DNA of 64,000 bases from Caldilineaceae bacterium (GTDB lineage: Bacteria > Chloroflexota > Anaerolineae > Caldilineales > Caldilineaceae), in NCBI GenBank assembly GCA_026645575.1, contig JAPKMW010000048.1, forward strand, positions 1 to 64,000. Direction: 5' to 3'. The notes below the pieces were generated by a model that worked only from the letters and a program-made list of their open reading frames with translations, made no database searches and was not told the origin of the DNA. The translations under genes were made by a program, and so were the position numbers. This document shows, one piece after another, positions 51,753 through 59,926 of this stretch; position 1 is the first letter of the stretch, and every line of letters starts with the position of its first letter.

Positions 51753-52205
51753 TTACTTTGCCCCTGCTAACTGCTCAGCGCCAGTAATTAACCGATTATA
51801 GATCGACTGGGGAATTTTGGTCATCTTTCCGCTTTGGTCAACGCAGATATGCTCGCTGCTGCCGGTTGCCAAGAGCGTTTGGTCGGCGGCGTTGCGGATT
51901 TCATAGCTGAACTCGACCTGCCGGCTGCGTAGGTTGGTGAGCCGCGTGACAATTTGAATGGTATCACCAAAACGGCTGGTGGCACGATAGGCGGCTTGAA
52001 TCGCCGTTACAGCAAAATTATAGCCGCCCCCTGCCACTTCGGTATAGGGCATATTGGCAGCTTTCATCCACGCCACCCGTCCCATTTCAAACCAGACAAT
52101 ATAACTGCTGTGATGAACCACCCCCATCTGGTCGGTTTCGGCAAAACGAACATCGGTTTCGATGGCGAAGGGAGCGTCAGGGATGGTTTGATCAGATGAG
52201 TGCAT
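51753..52205 (-). CDS. Acyl-CoA thioesterase, YbgC/4HBT family
   Basis: The 150-residue protein starts at MHSSDQTIPD (52205). It has the hotdog-fold signature VRFAETDQMGVVHHSSYIVW, with the catalytic Asp in TDQMGVVHH, then EMGRVAWM and FGDTIQIVTRL. Enzymes of this type hydrolyse short-chain or hydroxybenzoyl acyl-CoAs. It is 17 bp upstream of the MBL hydrolase gene on the same strand. A 20-bp perfect hairpin of GAGATT words lies directly before its start codon, so the promoter must be inside or before that repeat. Confidence 0.9.
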   Translation of the reverse strand: MHSSDQTIPDAPFAIETDVRFAETDQMGVVHHSSYIVWFEMGRVAWMKAANMPYTEVAGGGYNFAVTAIQAAYRATSRFGDTIQIVTRLTNLRSRQVEFSYEIRNAADQTLLATGSSEHICVDQSGKMTKIPQSIYNRLITGAEQLAGAK

Positions 52206-52217
52206 AATGTTCAAGTA

Positions 52218-52280
52218 GAGATTGGGAGATTGAGAGATTAAGAGATTGAGTGTGACAAAATCTCTCAATCTCCCAATCTC
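52218..52280. repeat. 20-bp perfect inverted repeat of GAGATTGG words
   Basis: GAGATTGGGAGATTGAGAGA (52218-52237) and TCTCTCAATCTCCCAATCTC (52261-52280) are exact reverse complements around 23 bases. It lies 13 bp upstream of the thioesterase start and 38 bp after the lpd stop. Confidence 0.88.
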
Positions 52281-52317
52281 TCAATCTCTTTGATTGCTAG
52301 CATCGCTTTCCAACGCT

Positions 52318-53751
52318 TTAGATATGAATCGCGTGTCCCTCAAGCGCGTGCGCCGCTTCCATGATCACTTCACTGAGTGTTGGGTGGGCATGGACGGTGC
52401 GGGCGATCTCGGCGGGGGTGATCTCCATAAATTGGGCCAGGCTCAGTTCCGGCAACAATTCCGTCACTTCATGACCGACCAGATGGGCGCCCAGGATTTC
52501 GCCATACTTGGCATCGGTGATAATCTTGACAAAACCCTCTTTGGCGTCAATCGCCTGTGCTTTACCATTGGGCATAAAGGGGAACTTGCCCACTTTAACC
52601 GTATAGCCCGCCTCTTTGGCCTGTGCCTCGGTCATGCCCAGACTGGCAACTTCGGGCTTGCAATAGGTGCAGCGGGGCATAAAGGCATACTTTTCCGCCG
52701 GGATGGGCAGTGTGTCCGCCCCGCCAACAGTTTCGGCGGCCACCATCGCCTGGGCGCTGGCAACATGGGCCAACGCTAGTTTGCCGGTGCAGTCACCGAT
52801 GGCGTAGATGTGAGGGACATTGGTGCGCATGTTGGCGTCGATCTCGACATAGCCCCGCTTGTCCAGCTTGACGCCGGCCTTGTCCAAGCCCACTTTGTCA
52901 GTATTGGGCGTAACGCCAATTGCCAGCAACACGGCTTCGGCCTGTAAGGTTTCGGTCTGACCGCTCTTGGCATTTTTCACTGTCACCGTGACGCCACTAT
53001 CGGTCACTTTGAACTCTTCCGTGCGGGAGCCGGTGAGGATCTTAAAGCCCTTTTTGGTAAAGGCTTTATGCACCTCGGCAGCGACTTCGCTATCTTCTAG
53101 CGGCAGGACCTGCTCCATCAATTCGACAATGGTCACTTCCGTGCCATAGGTGCGGTGGATGTAGCCGAACTCCATGCCAATCGGGCCGGCGCCAACGACG
53201 ATTAACGAGTTGGGTCGATCCTGACGGCGAATGATGTCGCGGTATTGCATGATACGCTTACCGTCCACCGTCACTCCTGGTAGATCACGAGCGCGTGAAC
53301 CGGTGGAAATGATAAAATTCTTCGCCGTCACGGTGCGACTCTGGGCGTTGGGCTTGAACTCAGACGGGCCAACCTGTAAAGTGTGGTCGTCGGTAAAGAC
53401 GCCATGCCCTTCGATCACGTCGATCTTGTTCTTGCGCATGAGAAAACCAACGCCTTTGGTCTGCCGGTCAACAATGCCCAGACTCCGTTTAACCGCGCTG
53501 CCCCAGTCCACCTGCAAGTTGTCAAAGGTGAAGCCATAATCGGCGGCATGATGCAGCGTCTCCAAGACGGTGGCATTTTTGATCAGCGCCTTCTTGGGAA
53601 TACAGCCCCAGTTCAAACAGACGCCGCCCAGGCTTTCTCGTTCAACAATCGCTGTCTTTAAGCCTAATTGCGCGGTCCGAATGGCGGCCACATAACCGCC
53701 CGGCCCACTACCAACGACGACAACATCGTAATCGTAAGTTTGATTGCTCAT
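52318..53751 (-). CDS. lpdA: Dihydrolipoyl dehydrogenase (E3)
   Basis: The 477-residue protein has the FAD motif VVGSGPGGYVAAIRTAQLG, the redox disulfide GGVCLNWGCIPKKAL (CxxxxC), the NAD motif VVGAGPIGMEFGYI, the second FAD motif VPHIYAIGDCTG, and the C-terminal HAHPTLSEVIMEA with the catalytic His-Glu pair. It reoxidises dihydrolipoamide of 2-oxo acid dehydrogenase complexes. The E2 gene lies 89 bp upstream on the same strand, separated by a word repeat; no E1 genes are nearby. Confidence 0.97.
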   Translation of the reverse strand: MSNQTYDYDVVVVGSGPGGYVAAIRTAQLGLKTAIVERESLGGVCLNWGCIPKKALIKNATVLETLHHAADYGFTFDNLQVDWGSAVKRSLGIVDRQTKGVGFLMRKNKIDVIEGHGVFTDDHTLQVGPSEFKPNAQSRTVTAKNFIISTGSRARDLPGVTVDGKRIMQYRDIIRRQDRPNSLIVVGAGPIGMEFGYIHRTYGTEVTIVELMEQVLPLEDSEVAAEVHKAFTKKGFKILTGSRTEEFKVTDSGVTVTVKNAKSGQTETLQAEAVLLAIGVTPNTDKVGLDKAGVKLDKRGYVEIDANMRTNVPHIYAIGDCTGKLALAHVASAQAMVAAETVGGADTLPIPAEKYAFMPRCTYCKPEVASLGMTEAQAKEAGYTVKVGKFPFMPNGKAQAIDAKEGFVKIITDAKYGEILGAHLVGHEVTELLPELSLAQFMEITPAEIARTVHAHPTLSEVIMEAAHALEGHAIHI

Positions 53752-53760
53752 AAGTCTCCT

Positions 53761-53838
53761 ATTTGGGTATTGGAGATTGGGTATCAGCTATTGGCAGAAG
53801 AATCTCTCAATATCTAATACCTAATATCCAATATCGAA
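53761..53838. repeat. Inverted repeat of GTATTGG words, copy 2
   Basis: TTTGGGTATTGGAGATTGGG faces CTAATACCTAATATCCAATA, giving an imperfect hairpin between the E2 and E3 genes. Words match the repeat at 18054-18162. Confidence 0.7.
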
Positions 53839-53840
53839 TC

Positions 53841-55154
53841 TTACTCTTTATTATCATTCTGCCAATCTTCTAAAGATAAGCGAATCGTATTCAAAAATAA
53901 GTCAGCCTTCGCCCCATCCAGGACGCGGTGATCAAAACTAAAGCTCAGATAGCACATGGGGCGGATGACAATAGCGTCGTCGGCGCTGGGTAGGAGGGAG
54001 GCCGAAGCAGTGCGGACAACGGCGCGCTTGGCAATAGCGCCAATGCCCAGAATGCCGGTCTGTGGCTGGTTGATAATGGGCGTACCCATCAAGCTGCCGG
54101 TAATGCCATGATTGGTAATGGTAAAGGTGCCGCCGCGGATTTCATCAGGCGTCAATTTACCGCTGCGCGCCCGTTCGGCCACCTCATTGACCGATCGCGC
54201 TAGGCCGGCCAAGTTCTTCTCATCCGCATCGCGAATCACGGGAACAACCAGCCCATCGGGCAAGGAGACAGCGACACCAAGGTGAATCCGCCGGTTGAGG
54301 ATCAGCCCGTCGGCGGTAAACCGGCTGTTGGCTTCCGGCGTTTCGCGCAAGGCCCGTGCAACCGCCGCCACAAAATAGGGTGTAAAGGTCAGGGTAACGC
54401 CCCGTTCGGCAAAGCGCGCCTTGTTGGCTTCCCGGTGACGAACCACGGCGGTCATATCGACCTCGAACACCGTCGTCACATGGGGGCTGGTCTGCTTGCT
54501 GAGTACCATGTGCTGGGCAATGGCGCGACGCATGGCGGATAGCGGTTGCATGGTTTCGTCGTCGGCCAGGGTTGTCCGGTCGCTTGGTCGCTTGGTCGCT
54601 TGGTCGCTTGGTCGTTGCGGCGGTTGCACAGGTGAAGGTTCGGGGGATTGGTCTATCATCGTTTTGCGGCTTTCGACAAAGGCGAGAACATCCTTTTTGG
54701 TGATACGACCCCCCAAGCCGCTGCCGGTCACTGCTTCCAGGTTAATTTGATGTTGGGCAGCGATGCGGGAAACAACCGGGCTGATAAAGGCGCGTCCGCT
54801 GGGTTTGGGTGATAAGGTGACTGGTTCGGTAACGTTTGCGTCTGGTGAACGCCTGACCGGTGCGTCCGACGACGAGGCGCCACCATTGACCGGTGTATTT
54901 GTCAATGCTTTTTCCTGTGGTTGGCCGATGTAGGCGATCACCGTTCCTACGGCAACAGTTTGTCCTTCCTGGGCCACCACAGAAAGTAAAGTGCCTTCGG
55001 CAGGCGAGGGGACTTCAGTGTCGATCTTGTCGGTGCTGATCTCTAGCAACGGTTCATATTTAGCAACGCTGTCGCCGGGCGCTTTGAGCCAACGGGCAAC
55101 CGTGCCCTCAACAATGCTCTCGCCAAGCTGTGGCATCTTTACCGCAGTAGACAT
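53841..55154 (-). CDS. Dihydrolipoamide acyltransferase (E2 of a 2-oxo acid dehydrogenase)
   Basis: The 437-residue protein has one lipoyl domain (1-78; lipoyl Lys43 in STDKIDTEV), a long Pro/Ser-rich linker, the E3/E1-binding domain FISPVVSRIAAQHQINL...GLGGRITKKDV (about 125-160), a second linker, and the catalytic CAT domain ending SFDHRVLDGAKADLF, with the active-site His and Asp. The type (pyruvate, branched-chain or 2-oxoglutarate) is not settled; the PSBD and LPDGLVVPVI suggest branched-chain or pyruvate. The second linker is encoded by octamer repeats at 54578-54617. Confidence 0.94.
   Translation of the reverse strand: MSTAVKMPQLGESIVEGTVARWLKAPGDSVAKYEPLLEISTDKIDTEVPSPAEGTLLSVVAQEGQTVAVGTVIAYIGQPQEKALTNTPVNGGASSSDAPVRRSPDANVTEPVTLSPKPSGRAFISPVVSRIAAQHQINLEAVTGSGLGGRITKKDVLAFVESRKTMIDQSPEPSPVQPPQRPSDQATKRPSDRTTLADDETMQPLSAMRRAIAQHMVLSKQTSPHVTTVFEVDMTAVVRHREANKARFAERGVTLTFTPYFVAAVARALRETPEANSRFTADGLILNRRIHLGVAVSLPDGLVVPVIRDADEKNLAGLARSVNEVAERARSGKLTPDEIRGGTFTITNHGITGSLMGTPIINQPQTGILGIGAIAKRAVVRTASASLLPSADDAIVIRPMCYLSFSFDHRVLDGAKADLFLNTIRLSLEDWQNDNKE
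54578..54617. repeat. GGTCGCTT octamer tandem repeat inside the E2 gene
   Basis: Four perfect copies of GGTCGCTT (54578-54609) and one degenerate copy (54610-54617) lie in the coding region for the linker before the CAT domain. Eight is not a multiple of three, so gain or loss of one unit would shift the reading frame and truncate E2 before its catalytic domain. Confidence 0.88.
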
Positions 55155-55186
55155 GCGTTGGGCCTTTCCTTTGTTGTGTATTTCTT

Positions 55187-55310
55187 GGCAACTACCAAAC
55201 CACCCCCTCCTAGCCTCCCCCTGCTAAGGGGAGGAACCGTTACACCGTCGAAGGTTCCCTCCCTTAGCAGGGTGGGATCCCTATGGGCGCGGGTGGGGTC
55301 GGCAATTTGC
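55187..55310. repeat. CTACCAA/CCTCCCC dispersed repeat, copy 2
   Basis: The 51 bp from 55187 match the repeat at 35632-35682. An inner hairpin CCCTGCTAAGGGGAGGAACC faces GGTTCCCTCCCTTAGCAGGG at 55253-55272. It lies between the asparaginase-type gene and the E2 gene. Confidence 0.82.
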
Positions 55311-55311
55311 C

Positions 55312-56289
55312 TCATTGTAACATGGTGCGGTCGGCCAACGCCGGTTCGGTCATGGCCGCCGTGAAATATAAATAGCGGCGCCCTGGCACAGTGGTAAAGC
55401 CGCCATGTTCGCCATCGGGACGCAGGGCAACAATGTTCATGTAGCGATTGCCGGTAGTGGCGTTGCCGTCATCTTGCAAGTTGAACAGGTCGCGCAGGGC
55501 CTCTTGACCAGCATCTTGGAGGGCCATACCCATCTTTAAATAGAGTACGAGGCTGCGGGCCGAAGAGACGCGGATTGCCAACTCGCCCATCCCTGTGCAG
55601 GCGACGGCGCCATAGCGATTGTCACAATAGTTGCCGGCGCCGATGATCGGGCTGTCGCCGACACGGCTGGGGTATTTCCAGGCCAGGCCGCTGGTGCTGA
55701 CGGCCGAGGCGAGGTTGCCTTGTCCATCCAACGCCAGAAAGTTGACGGTACCCAACGTATCGACCTTTTCTTGTTTTTCCAGCTTGTCCCGCAGGTTGAC
55801 CGGGCGGGTCATCTGCATGGCGACTTTGCGCAGTTCATGGGTGGCGCCAGGCGTCATGCCATACTCAGCAAAGCGATCCCGCCAGCGGCGTAGCGCTTCT
55901 TCGGTCAACTGATTGGCCGGGCGCTGTTCGATCTCGGCGGCAAAGCGTTCAGCGCCCCGCCCGACCAACAGCACATGGGGCAACTCCTCCATCACCTGCC
56001 GGGCAATGGTGATCGGGTTGCCATAACCGCGCAGCGCCGCCACCGCGCCGGTGCGCAGGGTGCGACCATCCATGATGCTGGCGTCCAATTCCACCTCGCC
56101 GACGATGTTGGGCAAACCGCTGTAGCCAACGCTATGCTCTTCGGGGTCATCTTCCACCACGCGACAGGCCAGTTCGACCGCATCGAGCGCACTGCCCCCT
56201 TCTTGCAAAAGTTTCATGGCGGCCATGGCGCCAAAGCGACCATTTTCGCTGGCGACAATGGTTGGTACAATTGTATGCACTACGTTCAC
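55312..56289 (-). CDS. Asparaginase 2-type Ntn hydrolase (isoaspartyl peptidase/glycosylasparaginase)
   Basis: The likely start is the GTG at 56289 (VNVVHTIVPTIVAS), with AAGGG upstream; the longer reading adds an unrelated N-terminus. That gives 325 residues. GGSALDAVELACRVVEDDPEEHSVGYSGLPN is the alpha-subunit signature. Self-cleavage should free the nucleophile threonine in VDTLGTVNFLALD. STSGLAWKYPSRVGDSPIIGAG is the conserved beta-subunit loop, where the Arg binds the substrate carboxylate. The enzyme hydrolyses L-asparagine, isoaspartyl peptides or GlcNAc-Asn. Confidence 0.88.
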   Translation of the reverse strand: MNVVHTIVPTIVASENGRFGAMAAMKLLQEGGSALDAVELACRVVEDDPEEHSVGYSGLPNIVGEVELDASIMDGRTLRTGAVAALRGYGNPITIARQVMEELPHVLLVGRGAERFAAEIEQRPANQLTEEALRRWRDRFAEYGMTPGATHELRKVAMQMTRPVNLRDKLEKQEKVDTLGTVNFLALDGQGNLASAVSTSGLAWKYPSRVGDSPIIGAGNYCDNRYGAVACTGMGELAIRVSSARSLVLYLKMGMALQDAGQEALRDLFNLQDDGNATTGNRYMNIVALRPDGEHGGFTTVPGRRYLYFTAAMTEPALADRTMLQ

Positions 56290-56481
56290 ATCGGTTTCCC
56301 TTCGCTGACACCCATCGTGGGTTATGGTTCGTATGTTGGATGGTCTAAGTATAACAGTCTGTGGGCAAGCTATCAAAATAGGGGAAAATCTGACGAGGGA
56401 TATAGAAAAGCGGGTTGCGCAAATGGCGGCGCCATGCGACAATAAAGTATCAACATATACCCACTGTTTGGAGAAGGAATC

Positions 56482-57330
56482 ATGGAAATTATTATTACAC
56501 CCCAGGAACTTGCCGCTGAAAAGATGACTGATGACCATCTGGCACAGGCGGTCAAAGCCATACGCGAAGCGGGCTATGTCATTCTAGCCGATGTCATCAA
56601 TCACGATCATCTCGATAGGGTACGCGAACGGATGGACGCCGATTCCCAGGTTTTGCTCAAGGCGCAGAAATGGGGCGGGGCCGGCCAGATCCAGGGCCAT
56701 CTGCAACAGGGGCCGCCGCCCTTTGCGCCCTATCTCTTTCGCGATATTGTGGCGAATCCCTTTGCGCTCCAGGTCAGCACCGCCGTGTTGGGCGAGGGCG
56801 CCTACAACCGCTTCTACAACGGCAACGCCAACACTCCCGGCAGCGGCACCCAACCGCTTCATGCCGATACACCCCACCTTTGGCCCGACCTGATCGTGGC
56901 CCACCCGGCTCACGCGTTGGTGGTCAATGTGACCTTGATGGATGTGACCGAAGAGAATGGCGCCACCGAGATGTGGCCCGGCACCCACCTGATCCCGATG
57001 AATGGGGGACGCGTTTCGGAGACGATGGAAGCGCAGCGCCGGGAAGTTATGCCGCCGGTGCGCGCCATCTCCCGCAAAGGGAGCATCTTGCTGCGCGACA
57101 TGCGCATGTGGCACCGGGGCGTCCCCAACCATTCCAATGTGGTGCGCCACATGATCGCCATGGTTCACAACATCAAGTGGATGCAGCGTTCGACGCCGCT
57201 ACTTTTTAATTGCGGTTGCGAAGCTGCCTTTGTCGAATATCCAGGCTTTGACCACAATGTCCAATTTACTGACCAACCGTTGGAATATCTGTTTACCCGA
57301 ACGCCAACAGTTGTGGAACGTGCTGGGTGA
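56482..57330 (+). CDS. Phytanoyl-CoA dioxygenase (PhyH) family protein
   Basis: The 282-residue protein is a non-haem Fe(II)/2-oxoglutarate oxygenase. LHADTPHLWP carries the HxD iron ligands, MWHRGVPNHS the distal His and the 2-oxoglutarate-binding region (Arg two positions beyond). GATEMWPGTHLIPMN is the typical PhyH loop. Substrate unknown; members hydroxylate fatty acyl-CoAs, ectoine, halogenated or secondary metabolites. GGAGAAGG precedes the ATG. The last three codons and the stop lie inside the left arm of a 27-bp perfect hairpin. Confidence 0.9.
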   Translation: MEIIITPQELAAEKMTDDHLAQAVKAIREAGYVILADVINHDHLDRVRERMDADSQVLLKAQKWGGAGQIQGHLQQGPPPFAPYLFRDIVANPFALQVSTAVLGEGAYNRFYNGNANTPGSGTQPLHADTPHLWPDLIVAHPAHALVVNVTLMDVTEENGATEMWPGTHLIPMNGGRVSETMEAQRREVMPPVRAISRKGSILLRDMRMWHRGVPNHSNVVRHMIAMVHNIKWMQRSTPLLFNCGCEAAFVEYPGFDHNVQFTDQPLEYLFTRTPTVVERAG

Positions 57331-57386
57331 TTCGTGATTTGCGGCCTTCGACAAGCTCAGGCCGCAAATCACGAATCACCCAGCAC
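57320..57386. repeat. 27-bp perfect hairpin overlapping a stop codon
   Basis: Arms 57320-57346 and 57360-57386 are exact reverse complements around a 13-base loop, TTCGACAAGCTCA. The left arm begins in the last codons of the PhyH-type gene and contains its TGA stop (57328-57330). Part of the arm (CACGAATCACCCAGCAC) is repeated once more just after the right arm. The words GTGATTCGTGATTTG and the CTTCGACAAGCTCAG loop recur at 9917-9962. Confidence 0.92.
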
Positions 57387-57421
57387 GAATCACCCAGCAC
57401 AAATCAATCATGGAGATGGCT

Positions 57422-58432
57422 ATGCCTTATATTGCCTATATCGCCATTGGCGGTGATGAGAAGTTGCTCCGGTTTGCCATGAACCCCAGTGACGGGACGC
57501 TTACCTTGCAGGAGGAAATCCGGTTGGCCGGAGCGCCGGGGCCGTTAGCAGTTGACCCAACGCAAAAGTTTCTCTATGTTGGGTTACGTTCGACCTGCCG
57601 ACTGGTCAGCTTTCAGATCGAGCAAGCGACCGGACGCTTGCAACCCTTTGGCGAGCCAGTGGTGCTGGACACCGATCCTTGTTACCTTTCAACGGATCAG
57701 ACTGGGCGCTACCTGTTGGCCGCCTACTATCGCGGTGGCAAAGCGACCGTTCACCCGATTGGCGATGACGGGGCGTTAGGGCAAGCAGCGGTTTGCACAG
57801 TGACGACCATGCCCTACGCCCACTGCATCCGCACCGACCCGACCAATCGCTTTGCCTTTTTGCCCCATGTAGCCGAGTCCAACGCCATTGTACAGTTGCG
57901 CTTTGACGCCGCAACAGGCCAACTAACGCCCAACACACCCGCCCAGGTGACGCCACCGCCGGGAACCGGGCCACGCCACTATGTCTACCATCCGACCAAG
58001 GACATTGTCTACTTCTCGAATGAACAAGGGGGCAGCGTCACCGGCTATCATCTGGACCCGACGCAAGGGACGCTCACCCCCTTCCAGAGCCTTTCGACCC
58101 TGCCGATGGATTTTACCGGCAGCAATACCTGCGCCAAAATCCAGATCCATCCGACGGGGCGCTTTCTCTATGTCTCGAACCGTGGGCATGACAGCATCGC
58201 CGGCTTTGCGCTGGATGACAACGGCTATCTGACGGCGCTGGGGCAACAACCCACCGAACCGATCCCCCGCGCCTTTGGCCTCGACCCAACGGGGAATTTC
58301 CTCTATGCTAGTGGGCAGGGCAGTGGTAAACTGACCGCTTACCGCATTGACCAGGACAAGGGTCGTCTACAGCCGCTTGCCACCTATGCCTTGGGCGAGC
58401 GACCAATGTGGGTGATGGTATTGCGGTTATAA
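57422..58432 (+). CDS. Lactonase-family beta-propeller (6-phosphogluconolactonase-like)
   Basis: The 336-residue protein starts best at MPYIAYIAIGGDEK (57422), with GGAG six bases upstream; an ATG at 57410 is the alternative. It is a seven-bladed propeller of the YbhE/Pgl type: FLYVGLRSTCRLVSF, PYAHCIRTDPTNRFAFLP, GTGPRHYVYHP, FLYVSNRGHDSIAGFALD and EPIPRAFGLDPTGNFLYASGQGSGKL are blade motifs. The HxxxxP and GPRH segments form the active-site region in Pgl. It may hydrolyse 6-phosphogluconolactone or another sugar lactone. Confidence 0.88.
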   Translation: MPYIAYIAIGGDEKLLRFAMNPSDGTLTLQEEIRLAGAPGPLAVDPTQKFLYVGLRSTCRLVSFQIEQATGRLQPFGEPVVLDTDPCYLSTDQTGRYLLAAYYRGGKATVHPIGDDGALGQAAVCTVTTMPYAHCIRTDPTNRFAFLPHVAESNAIVQLRFDAATGQLTPNTPAQVTPPPGTGPRHYVYHPTKDIVYFSNEQGGSVTGYHLDPTQGTLTPFQSLSTLPMDFTGSNTCAKIQIHPTGRFLYVSNRGHDSIAGFALDDNGYLTALGQQPTEPIPRAFGLDPTGNFLYASGQGSGKLTAYRIDQDKGRLQPLATYALGERPMWVMVLRL

Positions 58433-58450
58433 AAATCGGCAAATTGGGGC

Positions 58451-58517
58451 TTGACATTTAGTAGGCATCCTGTTATCCTATTATGCAAATAAACGAATAT
58501 TTGCATAATAGGATAAC
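58451..58517 (+). promoter_or_regulatory. Promoter and 20-bp perfect operator of the ArsR/DUF2087 gene
   Basis: TTGACA (58451-58456), a 17-base spacer and TATCCT (58474-58479) form a strong promoter. A perfect 20-bp inverted repeat (58472-58491 and 58498-58517, spacer AACGAA) starts two bases before the -10 and ends five bases before the start codon. Its right arm also contains AGGA, the only ribosome-site candidate, nine bases before the ATG. Binding by the encoded ArsR-type protein would block the promoter. Confidence 0.85.
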
Positions 58518-58522
58518 AAAAC

Positions 58523-59926
58523 ATGCTCTTTCAACCTTTTACTCAAATTCAGTTATCAACTGTAACCACAAGCGTTGCCGTCGAACCCGTTTATAACGCT
58601 TTGCTTAGTCTCGCTCACCTCACTGCGGATCTGACTGCCGTCAAGGTAGAGCCGTGGATCACGCAAACGGCCGCCCGTTTGACACCCCAACAACAACATC
58701 ACAATCGTCTTGTCTTTGCTGGGTTGGGTCAAGCATTGCTGCTCGACACTGCGCAAGCTGACTTTCCAGCTTACCTGGCTGCCTTGGAAGCGCAGGCGCC
58801 AACGCTTTTACGTGACCGTTTGATGCAAAGTTTCATCCGAAGCCGGTTGGAAAATTTGAGAACAAATGGAATGTTCGTGACAATCAGGCCAGAAACGCTA
58901 TTAGCCGACCTACAGGAGTTTACACAACTGATAACCAGCGCTTACCCGCTAAATCAGTTTGACGAAACCCTCATAACGGAGGTACACCAATTACTCAATG
59001 AGCCAGTTGCGCTGCACCGTCTAATCACCACCCACCTGCGCACCTTGTGGGAAAATTACTTGGCCGCGGAGTGGGAACGGTCGTCACGCAACTTGCAGAG
59101 CATGAGCTACCTGCTCACCAAATGCACCTGGCCGACCACCTCTGCCCACGAGGCGATTCGGGCCTTCCTACGCCGTCCGCTGCCGGATGCAATCAGCGCC
59201 CAGCTTACTGGCGTGGCGCGGGTGGTCTTTGTGCCGTCGCCCCATGTCCATCTTCATGCCGAGCGCTTTGGCAGTCCAGACACCATTTGGGTCTTTGCCC
59301 TGGCAAACTTCTGGACGCTGCCGCTGCGCACGGAACCAATTCAACGCACCGAGGTGCTGTCCCCTTTGAGCGCCCTGGCCGATGAGACGCGCTTACATAT
59401 CCTCGAATTGTTGGCCTCCCATCAAGAGCTTTTTGCTCAGGAATTGATCACCAAACTGGAGGTGAGCCAGCCAACGGTCTCGCGCCATCTCAAGCAGTTG
59501 CGTAGCGCCAATTTGATAACCGAACAGCGGGGTAATGATGCCAACAAAAGCTATCAACTCAACGCTGAGGCGATTGAGCGGCTCTTTCACACCTTGATGC
59601 AGTTACTCTCAACAGAGAATGCCGAACTGGCGCAAAGTGATGCCCGCTTAACCCAACCGGCGGCGTTGCGACGCTTCCTGGATCGCGACGCCCGTGTCAC
59701 CACCTGGCCCAGCAAGCAGAAAGATCAACAGCCAGTGCTAGACTATTTGATCGGCAAGTTTTCGCTAAGGCAGGATTACACCGAAGCCCAGGTCAACGCG
59801 TTGTTGAATCATTGGCATACCTACGGCAATCCGGCTTATTTACGCCGGTCATTGGTGGATGCCGGGTTGTTGCAACGCACACCGGATGGGGCGCGCTACT
59901 GGCGGGCAGAAAGCAGCGGTGGTTGA
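58523..59926 (+). CDS. ArsR-type transcriptional regulator with DUF2087 domain
   Basis: The 467-residue protein has an alpha-helical N-terminal region of about 270 residues with no known domain, then a winged ArsR HTH: LSALADETRLHILELLASHQELFAQELITKLEVSQPTVSRHLKQL (about 277-330), and a C-terminal DUF2087 domain: VLDYLIGKFSLRQDYTEAQVNALL and LRRSLVDAGLLQRTPDGARYW. No metal-binding cysteines are evident. DUF2087 is often linked to such regulators. The large perfect operator over its promoter indicates autorepression. Its stop overlaps the start of the next gene (TGATG). Confidence 0.88.
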   Translation: MLFQPFTQIQLSTVTTSVAVEPVYNALLSLAHLTADLTAVKVEPWITQTAARLTPQQQHHNRLVFAGLGQALLLDTAQADFPAYLAALEAQAPTLLRDRLMQSFIRSRLENLRTNGMFVTIRPETLLADLQEFTQLITSAYPLNQFDETLITEVHQLLNEPVALHRLITTHLRTLWENYLAAEWERSSRNLQSMSYLLTKCTWPTTSAHEAIRAFLRRPLPDAISAQLTGVARVVFVPSPHVHLHAERFGSPDTIWVFALANFWTLPLRTEPIQRTEVLSPLSALADETRLHILELLASHQELFAQELITKLEVSQPTVSRHLKQLRSANLITEQRGNDANKSYQLNAEAIERLFHTLMQLLSTENAELAQSDARLTQPAALRRFLDRDARVTTWPSKQKDQQPVLDYLIGKFSLRQDYTEAQVNALLNHWHTYGNPAYLRRSLVDAGLLQRTPDGARYWRAESSGG

